From an uncultured Campylobacter sp. (lineage in GTDB: Bacteria > Campylobacterota > Campylobacteria > Campylobacterales > Campylobacteraceae), in NCBI RefSeq assembly GCF_938018035.1, contig NZ_CALIJF010000209.1, positions 1 through 24,233 of the forward strand: 24,233 nt of DNA, in the 5' to 3' direction. The notes below the pieces were generated by a model. It ran no database searches and was not told where the DNA came from. It worked only from the letters and a program-made list of their open reading frames with translations. The position numbers and the translations under genes are program-made. Position 1 is the stretch's first letter, and every line of letters starts with the position of its first letter. Positions 7,409 through 15,687 of this stretch are shown here, one piece after another.

Positions 7409-8761
7409 ATGACAAATGACGACAATGAGCAGAATAATTACATTTTAAGTGTAGATGACATACTAAGTAGCGCAAATTATCAAATCCCATACTACCAACG
7501 CCCATATGTATGGAGTGAGGATTTGGCTTTAGGACTGCTTTCAAGCATTAAAAGATCGTTTAAAAATGGAAGCTCTAATGAAATTTTACTAGGGCACATA
7601 ATTTTGCATAAGGAAGCACATGAAAACAAAGAATTAATTAACAATATAGTCGATGGGCAGCAACGTATAACTACACTAGCCATTATTTTAAAAGCTCTGG
7701 GTGATAATGAAGTGCCTTTTTTAGATAATAAAATAAATTTCTTATCGCATAAGGCTTTGAAAAGAAATTTCGATCTCTTGAAAGCGGAGTGCGACAATAT
7801 AAAAGACAAAGAAAAATTTATAAGTTACATAAAGAATAGAGTCGAATTTACATATATAAAGACAGGAAATTTAGACGAAGCATTTTTATACTTTGATACG
7901 CACAATACCAGTGGTAGAGCTCTTAGCGAAACGGACTTACTCAAAAACCACCACCTAATGTTTATGGACGAGACAAAATCAAAGCAACTAATGCTTCACT
8001 ACGCTAAAAAATGGAATGAGTATTCTTTATACGACATTAATACATCTTGGTTTTTGAGAGAAAATTTGATATTCCGCACATTAAGAAGCGCACTATATAT
8101 AAGACGAACTAAAACTGACGCTTTTAATCCATATAGAACTTTTGGTTATTATGGTGCAGATGAAGAGTGGTATAAGTTTAATTATTCTATTTTTGAGGAA
8201 TTTAAAAACCATTTTGATGAGAAAATCAAAATTTACAAAAGCAATATATCGCTCACGGATGATATTCTTGGAGGGGCGAGCTTTTTTGAATATGTTTTTC
8301 GGTATTGCGATATTTTAAAATACATTGAAAGTAATTTCATATATTTTCATGAATATTTTACGGGATGTAGTTATCTAAATCATGCTTGCCACGTAGTTTT
8401 GCTATTTATTGCCGACAAGTTTAGTATCAAGGCATTAGACGAGGTTGCGAATTTAGTGTTTTTAAATATATTTGGCGTCGCCTGCGGATATGATAGAATT
8501 TCTGGTGATAGTCCGCGGATAATAGTTCAACGGCTTTTGCAGCTTACTGATACCTCAAGCACATTGGAAACGCTGAAAGTAAAAATAGAAAAAGAGCTAA
8601 AAACTAATGCAGAAATATCGAAGATTTTGCCCAAAAATCGAGAAAAGCATTATAATAGGATAAAGGACAAGACAAAGTACACCAGGGACTACATGGCCGA
8701 TAATTCTTTTAATATTATAAATTTTGAAGGAGAAGAAGATGGAAGAAGCAAAAGCAAATAA
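7409..8761 (+). CDS. DUF262 (GmrSD/ParB-like) protein A
   Basis: 450 aa. The N-terminal DUF262 signatures are IPYYQRPYVW (26-35) and VDGQQRITTL (81-90); the DGQQR box is the ParB/Srx-like nucleotide-binding motif found in GmrS-type subunits of modification-dependent restriction enzymes. The remainder (about 100-450) is helical-looking and rich in Tyr and Phe. Its C-terminus lacks the DUF1524 HNH motif seen in the neighbour, ending in a short charged tail. AAGGAG lies 7 bases ahead of the ATG. The 3' end overlaps the next DUF262 gene by 23 bases, so the two are almost certainly co-translated and may form a heteromer. Family knowledge: DUF262 proteins use NTP to control a partner nuclease domain. 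A role in phage defence is inferred. Confidence 0.82.
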   Translation: MTNDDNEQNNYILSVDDILSSANYQIPYYQRPYVWSEDLALGLLSSIKRSFKNGSSNEILLGHIILHKEAHENKELINNIVDGQQRITTLAIILKALGDNEVPFLDNKINFLSHKALKRNFDLLKAECDNIKDKEKFISYIKNRVEFTYIKTGNLDEAFLYFDTHNTSGRALSETDLLKNHHLMFMDETKSKQLMLHYAKKWNEYSLYDINTSWFLRENLIFRTLRSALYIRRTKTDAFNPYRTFGYYGADEEWYKFNYSIFEEFKNHFDEKIKIYKSNISLTDDILGGASFFEYVFRYCDILKYIESNFIYFHEYFTGCSYLNHACHVVLLFIADKFSIKALDEVANLVFLNIFGVACGYDRISGDSPRIIVQRLLQLTDTSSTLETLKVKIEKELKTNAEISKILPKNREKHYNRIKDKTKYTRDYMADNSFNIINFEGEEDGRSKSK

Positions 8762-10460
8762 TCGTACTATACACAGCATAAAGAGTTATAAATTTGAAAT
8801 ACCTTTTTACCAAAGAGCGTATTCTTGGAAAAAACAGGATATTGAAAAACTAATAAGCGATATAAACGGCAAAGAAGGGCACTATCTCGGCAATATCGTA
8901 GTTAAGAAGAATGATGATAAATTTATCGTCATAGATGGACAGCAAAGACTTACTACTATTTATATTATTTTTATGGCTTTAGGAGTAAAAGAAAAACCGT
9001 TTGAACTAAGCTATGAAATAGATAGTAGCGATGGCGAAAAACTAAAAAACTTTAACGTAAATGAACGCAAATATGTAAATAGACAAATTTTAGATGCCAT
9101 CCTTTTTGCTAGCAACAATGAAATTTTGTGTAAAGATAGTTTCGAAAAGAATATAAATTCGGCTATTTTTACGATGACTATTATCCCAGAAAATGTCAAA
9201 GCTACTGAGTATTTTGAACTAGTTAACACAAAAAGCATTCAGCTTGAAAATCATCAAGTTTTAAAGGCTAGATTTTTAAGTAATATTAAAGATAACTATG
9301 CAGACGTAGCAAGAAAATGGGATATGATCTCAAATATGGACGAAAAATATAAAGATCAAATTTTAGAAAGAAATCAAGCAGATTTGCCTATCGAACCAAA
9401 AACAATAAGAGAGCTTTTGGAATCAGATTTTAATGGCAAAGAAGAAAAGCAAACCAAAACAAATTCTCATACAAAAAGCTTAGTAAAATTCTCGGTGTTT
9501 TTACTTCTAGTTTTGAAGGTGTTTGTTGCCAAAAACGGCTTGAATGTGGATTCTGAGAATAAGGTGGACCCTAATAATAAGATTATCATAGACAAAGATA
9601 AACTTTTGGGGGAATTTGAAAAAGTTTTTAGAGAAAAGACAAATTTGCACTATGAGTTTATTGCTTTTTTAGAAAGTATGCGTAAAAAATTTGATGAATT
9701 CGTCTATAGAGATGACGAGATGAAAAACAAAATATTGCTAAATTTGCAAAGATTATTTTACTATACTAGCGAATACGACAAGCCTGAATTTATTGCCGCA
9801 CTTTTGGCTTTCTTAGACAAAAACTCACTAGATGCTTGTAATGATAAAAATACACAAAAGGTTATTGAATTTCTCGAGCAATTGGATAACGAGCTGGCAA
9901 AGAGCGCTTTAAAAAACAATGAATCTCGTAAAATAGTAGAAACCATAAATGACGTTATAGGAAAAATTTATAAAGGCGAAAGTCTGGAAACGCCAGTACT
10001 TGAAAAAATCGACTCTAAATTTTTAGATACTGGAACAGCAGTACCGCACTATTGGTTCTATAGGCTAGAATACCTACTTTGGCGAGATTTTAATAGTTTA
10101 AGTGCTTGTGATACTTGCGCGGATGATATAAAAAAAGTATTTCCTAAATTTAATAGAGATGAATATCTAATCAAATCCCAAGACACGGTGGAACATATGT
10201 GGGCAACAAATTTGCAAGAAAATGGCAAAGCACTAGATGATTTTGGGAATTTGGCCTTAATAAGAAAGGATTTTAACTCTAGTTTAAGCGATTATGATTT
10301 TGGCGAGAAGTTAAAAAGGATAAAGGAAGGCCCAAGCTCGAGTATAAAAATGCTAATATTTTACGCATCGCAAAAGGGATACGATAGGGATATGATCGGT
10401 AGACTCGGCGATGAAATGAAGCAAATTCTTTTTCAAGGCATAACAAATGACCCTCTCTAA
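8739..10460 (+). CDS. DUF262-DUF1524 (GmrSD-type) protein B
   Basis: 573 aa from the ATG at 8739, chosen because AAGGAG ends 6 bases upstream; the frame also allows a TTG at 8724 without its own ribosome binding site. The N-terminus has IPFYQRAYSW (21-30) and IDGQQRLTT (65-73), the DUF262 motifs. The C-terminus shows the DUF1524 layout: VEHMW with H486, then a GNLALI...FNSSLSDYDFGEKL stretch. In active GmrD-type His-Me nucleases the first motif is usually HxxP; here the proline is Ala, so nuclease activity is uncertain. It overlaps DUF262A upstream and the DUF2779 gene downstream (14 bases). The likely role is recognition or cutting of foreign, possibly modified DNA, regulated by NTP; the specificity cannot be read from sequence. 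Confidence 0.85.
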   Translation: MEEAKANNRTIHSIKSYKFEIPFYQRAYSWKKQDIEKLISDINGKEGHYLGNIVVKKNDDKFIVIDGQQRLTTIYIIFMALGVKEKPFELSYEIDSSDGEKLKNFNVNERKYVNRQILDAILFASNNEILCKDSFEKNINSAIFTMTIIPENVKATEYFELVNTKSIQLENHQVLKARFLSNIKDNYADVARKWDMISNMDEKYKDQILERNQADLPIEPKTIRELLESDFNGKEEKQTKTNSHTKSLVKFSVFLLLVLKVFVAKNGLNVDSENKVDPNNKIIIDKDKLLGEFEKVFREKTNLHYEFIAFLESMRKKFDEFVYRDDEMKNKILLNLQRLFYYTSEYDKPEFIAALLAFLDKNSLDACNDKNTQKVIEFLEQLDNELAKSALKNNESRKIVETINDVIGKIYKGESLETPVLEKIDSKFLDTGTAVPHYWFYRLEYLLWRDFNSLSACDTCADDIKKVFPKFNRDEYLIKSQDTVEHMWATNLQENGKALDDFGNLALIRKDFNSSLSDYDFGEKLKRIKEGPSSSIKMLIFYASQKGYDRDMIGRLGDEMKQILFQGITNDPL

Positions 10461-11925
10461 ATCCCTCTACATCCGCGGCCTTCAGTGTGAAAAGAGCTTG
10501 TGGCTTAAAAAGAAAAAGCCTGAAGTTTTGCAAGCTCCAGATGATAGCGCGCAGGCGGTATTTGATACCGGAACATCAGTAGGCGAGCTAGCCTGTGAGC
10601 TATTTAGCAGTGGAGAAAGGATAGAATTTAGCGGCGATTTTGACGCACAAATAGCAAAAACAAAAGAGCTTATCAAGCGCGGCACAAAGGTCATATACGA
10701 GGCCACTTTTTGCTTTGACGGCATCCTTGTGATGGTTGATATCCTTCGCATAGGCGTGGATGGGCTTATCATCAACGAAGTAAAGAGTTCGACTTCCGTA
10801 AAAGACGTATATATCGACGATGCGGCCATTCAGTATTACGTCATTAGCTCGCTTGGCTACGAGGTGAGCCGCGTAAATATAATCCACATCGATAGCACCT
10901 ACACAAGAGACGAAACGCTAGAGCTTGAAAAGCTATTTTGCGTGCAGGACATAACCGAGCAAGTGAAGCAAAAGCAGCGAGATATTCCTAAAATTTTAAA
11001 TAAATTTGATGAGATTTTAAGCCAAAATGATGAGCCCGACATTGATATAGGCGCACATTGCTCAAATCCTTACGCTTGCGACGCTCGGGAGTACTGCTGG
11101 CATAAGCAGCGAGCTATCCCGGAGTATAGTGTATTTGACATCTCTCGTCTAAGAAGCGATAAGAAATTTGAGCTTTATAAAAGCGGCGTGGTTAAATTTA
11201 ACGATATAAAAGATCTAAGTAAATTTAACGCCTCTCAGCAAATCCAAATAAAATCAGAAATCTCGCAAGAACAGATCATAGACAAAGATGCAATAAAAGA
11301 GTTTTTGGATACACTCCGCTACCCGCTCTATCATCTCGACTTCGAGACCTTTCAGCAGGCGGTGCCGCAATTTATTGGGCTTAGGCCTTACGAGCAGATA
11401 CCTTTTCAGTTTTCAATCCACAAAGACGACGGCAAGGGAAATTTACAGCATTTCGAGTTTTTAGTAGAACCGGGGGCCCCTAGATACGACGAGCTAGCGT
11501 TAAATTTAATCAAATTTATCCCGCAGGACGCCTGCGTGCTAGCCTACAACATGAGCTTTGAAAAGGGAGTGATAAGACGTCTTGCCACAAACTATCCTCG
11601 AATTTCAAATGAGCTTATGGCTATCCACGACAATATAAAAGACCTCATGGCACCCTTTGCAAGCAAAAGCTACTACCATCCGAAAATGAAAGGTAGCTAC
11701 TCCATAAAATACGTCCTGCCCGCACTCGTGCCCGAATTAGAATTGGCGTATAAGGATTTAAATTTAATCCATCACGGAGGCGAAGCTATGCAAGCATACG
11801 CCGCTATGACTTTTATGAAAGAAACAGAGCGCGAAGCTTATAAGCAGGCTCTGCTAGAATACTGTAAGCTCGATACGCTAGCAATGGTTAAAATTTTAGA
11901 AAAACTTTATGAGGCTGTGCACTAA
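10447..11925 (+). CDS. DUF2779 protein: Cas4-like Fe-S nuclease fused to DEDD exonuclease-like domain
   Basis: 492 aa. The N-terminal half is a Cas4/RecB-like PD-(D/E)XK nuclease: D98, the E111-x-K113 pair in NEVKSST, and Q129 in QYYVI. Four cysteines match the [4Fe-4S] arrangement of Cas4/AddB nucleases: C14 far upstream, then C205-x5-C211-x5-C217. The C-terminal DUF2779 half is RNase H-like with HLDFETF (D298, E300), AYNMSFEKG (368-374 region, E372) and YCKLDTLAM (D476), the layout of DEDD 3'-5' exonucleases. Both domains appear intact, so two nuclease activities on one chain are predicted. The start overlaps DUF262B by 14 bases with no strong ribosome binding site, which suggests translational coupling. 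The real substrate (DNA or RNA, host or phage) is unknown. Confidence 0.83.
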   Translation: MTLSKSLYIRGLQCEKSLWLKKKKPEVLQAPDDSAQAVFDTGTSVGELACELFSSGERIEFSGDFDAQIAKTKELIKRGTKVIYEATFCFDGILVMVDILRIGVDGLIINEVKSSTSVKDVYIDDAAIQYYVISSLGYEVSRVNIIHIDSTYTRDETLELEKLFCVQDITEQVKQKQRDIPKILNKFDEILSQNDEPDIDIGAHCSNPYACDAREYCWHKQRAIPEYSVFDISRLRSDKKFELYKSGVVKFNDIKDLSKFNASQQIQIKSEISQEQIIDKDAIKEFLDTLRYPLYHLDFETFQQAVPQFIGLRPYEQIPFQFSIHKDDGKGNLQHFEFLVEPGAPRYDELALNLIKFIPQDACVLAYNMSFEKGVIRRLATNYPRISNELMAIHDNIKDLMAPFASKSYYHPKMKGSYSIKYVLPALVPELELAYKDLNLIHHGGEAMQAYAAMTFMKETEREAYKQALLEYCKLDTLAMVKILEKLYEAVH

Positions 11926-11947
11926 GACAAAAAATGCCTAGTTTGTC

Positions 11948-11956
11948 TGCTACAAT
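11948..11956 (+). promoter_or_regulatory. Extended -10 promoter ahead of the PD-(D/E)XK gene
   Basis: TGCTACAAT, an extended -10, 26 bases upstream of the next ATG. A 7-bp inverted repeat AGACAAA/TTTGTCT (11925-11931, 11942-11948) lies just before it, without a T-run, so I do not call it a terminator. Confidence 0.4.
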
Positions 11957-11981
11957 GCTTTAAAATTTTAAAGGAGGAGAT

Positions 11982-13209
11982 ATGGATATAGAGAAATTTG
12001 AATCTATGCTAAAGCAAATCAAAGTCTTAAGCGATAAGCTAGAAGTGAAAAAGCTGCGCGGCAATAATGACTACAATCTATTTTTGGCGCTTTTTGACGC
12101 TAGCGACGAAGTGCGGTTGCACTCGCGCTTTATCTGCTCGCTACTCGATCCGAACTCGCCGCATTATCAAAAAGAGCTATTTTTGGAGCTTTTTATAAAA
12201 GCATGCGGGCTAGAGGATTTTGGGCTAAATTCGCAAATCGCAAAAGTCTATAAAGAATATGAGAATATCGATATCTACATAACTGACGGCACGAAGCATA
12301 TTATTTTAGAAAATAAAATTTATGCCGGCGATCAAGAGGCTCAGATTAAAAGATATATAAAAACTATCCAACAAGAAAACGGCAATGAAGCTGAAATTTA
12401 CGTGCTGTTTTTATCACCGCAAGGGCGCGAGCCTACCGGCTATAGCCTACGGACTAAAAATCAAAGACGGCAGAATTTCAAACGAAAAGGGCGATGAAAT
12501 CGCTAAATTTAAGGCGATTTCATACGACAAAGAGATAACTGCGTGGCTTGATCTATGCCTTGAAGAAACGGGGAATTTAACAAATTTGAGCGCCGTAATA
12601 TCGCAATACAAAAATGTCATCGAAAAAATTTATGGAAAATATAAAGGAGTACAGATGGATACAAATGAGATTAGTAAGATAATACTCGAAAACTATGATA
12701 TAGTTGAGGAGATAAAAAATAAGTATTTCGATATAGCCAGTTCGAATAAACTTAATGAATTTATGTTAAACGTAAAAACTGAGCTCGAAAAAAGGCTACC
12801 GCAAGAATGGCATGTCGATGATATAAAAGATGCTGATACGAAAAGATATTTTTCACCTATAAGTTTTTATAAATATGATTGGGGTCGTAATAGTATTATA
12901 AATTTTACCCTAGAATTTGATAGTAGAAATTTTTTAAATCCATATATTGGGCTTAAATATAATGAGAGCGGGAACAACAAGGAGCGCATAGGGATCAACA
13001 AGGAGCGCATAAAAGATATACAAGCTAAATTTACGCTTGCTGAGTGGAAAATAGGCACAACGTTTGCAAGGTGGAAATGGCTTAAAAAGGATCAGTTTTT
13101 AAGAGAAATAATCGTAAATAAATATAGTGAGACGGAACTAGTCAATGAGCTAATAAAAATGAAAAATGAACTAGAGCTGCTAGCCGATGAAATTGCAAAG
13201 CTAATTTAG
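11982..13209 (+). pseudogene. PD-(D/E)XK nuclease family gene, split by a +1 frameshift
   Basis: The first frame (11982-12497) encodes the N-terminal part of a PD-(D/E)XK family nuclease: an HSRFICSLLDP segment near residues 45-55, and the catalytic set D97, E110 and K112 in IDIYITDG...ILENK. The reading then continues naturally in the next frame (GLKIKDGRISNEKGD, to 13209), with long helical C-terminal sequence. The switch falls near 12430-12445. Removing one base restores a single frame of 408 aa, a usual length for this family. An AAGGAGG precedes the start. A good internal ribosome binding site (AAAGGAG) with ATG at 12655 might allow separate expression of the C-terminal part. Whether this is a true disabling mutation or a sequencing indel cannot be decided here. 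All catalytic residues sit before the shift. Confidence 0.78.
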
Positions 13210-13218
13210 GCACAAGTT

Positions 13219-14040
13219 ATGCAAGACATGATCCTTCGCGCAAAAGAGATCGTCGAAAACGCCGATGCCGTCATCATAACCGCAGGAGCAGGCATGGGCG
13301 TAGATAGCGGACTGCCTGATTTTAGAGGCGATCTTGGATTTTGGAAAGCCTATCCGACTTTAAAGGATAAAAATTTAAGCTTTACGGAAATGGCAAATCC
13401 GCAGTGGTTTTTTAGCAGCCCTGAGCTAGCCTGGGCATTTTACGGACACAGGCTAAAGCTCTATAACGCAACCCAGCCTCACGAGGGTTTTACCCTACTA
13501 AAAAATCTTTGCGAAGAAAAAGGTGGCAACTACTTTATCTACACTTCAAACGTCGACGGACATTTTGAAAAGGCGGGATTTGACAAGGATAAAATTTACG
13601 AGATCCATGGCTCCATACATCACGCGCAGTGTATCCACAACGATGGCGGAAACATCTGGAATATGGACGAAAATAATGTCGAAGTGGATGAGGATAGATT
13701 TATCGCTACAAAGATGCCCGTTTGCCCCGAGTGTGGATGCGTGAGCCGCCCAAACATATTGATGTTTTACGACCACGAATTTAATCACAAAAGAGCTTGG
13801 GCGCAGCGCAAAAAGTATGATACATGGCTTAGTCACAATATGAACTCCAAAATAGCCATAATTGAGATTGGAGCAGGTCTTGCGGTGCCTACGATCAGGA
13901 TTTACGGAGAAAGGATGGCAAAAAGATTTAAGCGCGCTCATCTAATCCGCATAAACCCGCTAGATACTCACGTAAGCGCGTATAGAGGTATGGCGATAAA
14001 GGCAGGCGGACTTGAAGGATTAATAGCGATCCTTGGCTGA
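13219..14040 (+). CDS. Divergent Sir2-family NAD-dependent protein
   Basis: 273 aa, single Sir2 domain. The NAD-binding motif GAGMGVDSGLPDFRG is at 23-37. The usual TQNID box reads TSNVDGHF (109-116), keeping N111 and D113. The catalytic histidine H130 in EIHGS is present. The zinc module is incomplete by the usual CxxC...CxxC pattern: C138 stands alone in HAQCIH (H140 nearby), followed by CPECGC (C169, C172, C174). Family knowledge: sirtuins use NAD+ for deacylation or ADP-ribosylation, while Sir2 domains in defence systems often destroy NAD+. It starts 9 bases after the PD-(D/E)XK gene, with only a weak AGG upstream; ATG 13228 is an alternative start. With a macro-domain protein two genes on, an ADP-ribose-based function is inferred. 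Confidence 0.85.
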   Translation: MQDMILRAKEIVENADAVIITAGAGMGVDSGLPDFRGDLGFWKAYPTLKDKNLSFTEMANPQWFFSSPELAWAFYGHRLKLYNATQPHEGFTLLKNLCEEKGGNYFIYTSNVDGHFEKAGFDKDKIYEIHGSIHHAQCIHNDGGNIWNMDENNVEVDEDRFIATKMPVCPECGCVSRPNILMFYDHEFNHKRAWAQRKKYDTWLSHNMNSKIAIIEIGAGLAVPTIRIYGERMAKRFKRAHLIRINPLDTHVSAYRGMAIKAGGLEGLIAILG

Positions 14041-14050
14041 TATTATCCCT

Positions 14051-14069
14051 TTATTTTTAGATAAAATAA
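14051..14069 (+). promoter_or_regulatory. Palindrome over the WYL-macro promoter, likely operator
   Basis: TTATTTT and AAAATAA flank a 5-base spacer, a perfect 7-bp inverted repeat. A TAAAAT -10 candidate lies in its right half (14062-14067), and the WYL gene starts at 14086 after AAAGGAG. It is placed well for autorepression by the WYL protein, which is inference. Confidence 0.4.
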
Positions 14070-14085
14070 TATAAAAGGAGCCTAG

Positions 14086-15009
14086 ATGCAAAAACCGCAA
14101 AAAATAATCCCGCAATCCGGTAGCAACAAATACGAACGCATAAACGAAATAGCCACCTTAATTAGCAGAAAACCCCATTCCATCTCCGAGCTCGCGGAAA
14201 AATTTGGAGTTTGCACCAAAACTATCCAAAGAGACCTTTACGAGGTGCTAGCGAAAAATGGAGCTGTAAGAAACGGCAGGATGTGGAGCATAGATAAAAC
14301 TAAAATCAAAGATGGCTTAGATCAGGAAGAGCGCACCGTCATAAATATCCTCGATAATATCTCAAAAACTATGGGCGCAAATTTCTACTCAAAGGCCCAC
14401 GTTTTGCTAGAACAGATCACAAACCGGCTAAATCATCCGATTTTAACCAATATAAGCAGCGAAAAATTAAGTGAAGATGACTTTATAAATTTCGAGCTAC
14501 TTGAAAACGCCGCCAAAGAAAAAAGACTAGTAGAGTGCGAATATAATAACTTTAAATTTAAGATAAAACCGCTAAAACTAGCTATGTTTGATGGGTTTTG
14601 GTATTTGCTTTTCCTTGATATTGGTAAAAACGATACCTTTAAGAAATTTCATCTAAAAAGCATCGCAAATATTAAGGTGCTTGAGGGCAAATTTGAAGTA
14701 GAAGCAAAAATAGAGGATAGACTAAAAAATATAAACTCCGCGTGGGCGACGTTGGATGAGCCAAAGACGGCTAGGCTGCTTTTGGCTCCGCAAATAAAGA
14801 AGTATTTTGAGAGAAAACCATATGCTAAACAAAACATAATGGGGCAAGACCCCGATGGCTCTGTCGTAATCGATATAGAATATACGAATATAATGGAGAT
14901 AAAACCGCTCATTTACTACTACATACCATTTGTCAAGGTGCTTGAGCCAAAGGAGCTAGCCGATGTGGTGAAAGATGAAACAGGGGAGTATTTTAGGGGG
15001 ATAAAATGA
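14086..15009 (+). CDS. WYL-domain transcriptional regulator
   Basis: 307 aa. The N-terminal winged helix-turn-helix (about residues 10-60) includes SISELAEKFGVCTKTIQRDL, the HTH_11/DeoR-like type. The WYL domain carries its naming motif GFWYLLFLD (W172, Y173, L174) and continues with FHLKSIANIKVLEG. A further WCX-like C-terminal part reaches to the end. Family knowledge: such proteins (BrxR, CapW, PafBC relatives) sense nucleic acid or nucleotide ligands and often keep defence operons silent until infection or DNA damage. The stop overlaps the macro gene start by 4 bases (ATGA), so the two are co-translated. It probably binds the palindrome in its own promoter and may also control the rest of the island. 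Confidence 0.88.
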   Translation: MQKPQKIIPQSGSNKYERINEIATLISRKPHSISELAEKFGVCTKTIQRDLYEVLAKNGAVRNGRMWSIDKTKIKDGLDQEERTVINILDNISKTMGANFYSKAHVLLEQITNRLNHPILTNISSEKLSEDDFINFELLENAAKEKRLVECEYNNFKFKIKPLKLAMFDGFWYLLFLDIGKNDTFKKFHLKSIANIKVLEGKFEVEAKIEDRLKNINSAWATLDEPKTARLLLAPQIKKYFERKPYAKQNIMGQDPDGSVVIDIEYTNIMEIKPLIYYYIPFVKVLEPKELADVVKDETGEYFRGIK

Positions 15010-15545
15010 GTATATCGTATAAAATAAAGGTAAAATTCGGCGATTTATTGGACGCGCAAGCCGGTTATCTGGTAAACCCCTCAAATACGGCTATGCTGCT
15101 TGGTAGCGGTGTATCCATGGCTTTTAAAAGGCGTTGCGGCTCAAAATTAGAAGAGTATATGCAAGAGCAGCTAAAAATAAAAGACATAAAGCAAGGAGAT
15201 GTCGTTAAAACCGCTTCAAATCATATAAATTTTCCATTTGTATTGCATGCCGCCGTAATGAATTATACCGATAGGTCAAAACCTAAGGCTCCAAGCCTAA
15301 ACACTATCGTAGAAATTTTAAATAATTTGCAAGAGATAGTCTTGCAAGATCAAAACAAGCATATAAAAATAGCTCTACCGCTAATGGGATGCGGAGCAAG
15401 CAGGCTTGATAAGCGCGAAGTAATTTATGAATACAAGCGATTTTTCAAACAAAATTTAGACGCAGAGAAAGAATGCGAAGTTGAAATTTACGGATTTAAT
15501 GAAAGCGATTTTGAATTACTCAAAGAGATTCTGATTAAAAGCTAA
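15006..15545 (+). CDS. Macro-domain protein (ADP-ribose binding)
   Basis: 179 aa, a stand-alone macro domain. The ADP-ribose loop is LVNPSNTAMLLGSGVSMAF (22-40): N24 and N27 match the conserved VNAAN-type motif and GSGVSMAF the phosphate-binding GGGVAxAI loop. The later PLMGCGASRL segment (about 126-135) matches the second phosphate loop. Family knowledge: macro domains bind or hydrolyse ADP-ribose on proteins or nucleic acids, or bind NAD-derived signals such as those of Thoeris and DarTG systems. It is translated off the WYL gene by a 4-base overlap, with AGGGGG ahead of the ATG. Two genes away from Sir2, it may be the eraser or sensor of a Sir2-made ADP-ribose mark; this is inferred from the neighbourhood. 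Confidence 0.85.
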   Translation: MSISYKIKVKFGDLLDAQAGYLVNPSNTAMLLGSGVSMAFKRRCGSKLEEYMQEQLKIKDIKQGDVVKTASNHINFPFVLHAAVMNYTDRSKPKAPSLNTIVEILNNLQEIVLQDQNKHIKIALPLMGCGASRLDKREVIYEYKRFFKQNLDAEKECEVEIYGFNESDFELLKEILIKS

Positions 15546-15687
15546 ATTTTGGCTCGCTACAAGCAAAACGCTCTATCAATAGCAAGCAGGATCAAATTCG
15601 TTAATGCCGAACATTTTGCAATGATACCACACTTCGCTATTATGAAATTTCCATTAGAATTTTATAAATTTATTTGAAATTTTAAAG

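Noticed and set aside
8724..8738. TTG start for DUF262B
   Set aside because: The ATG at 8739 is correctly spaced from AAGGAG, while the TTG overlaps that ribosome binding site region and has none of its own.
12655..13209. Separate gene beginning at ATG 12655 with its own AAAGGAG
   Set aside because: Not listed separately, since the sequence before and after reads as one continuous nuclease-family C-terminus; internal initiation remains possible.
15546..15687. Terminator between the convergent macro and phosphoesterase genes
   Set aside because: I found no stem of useful length there, only AT-rich sequence.
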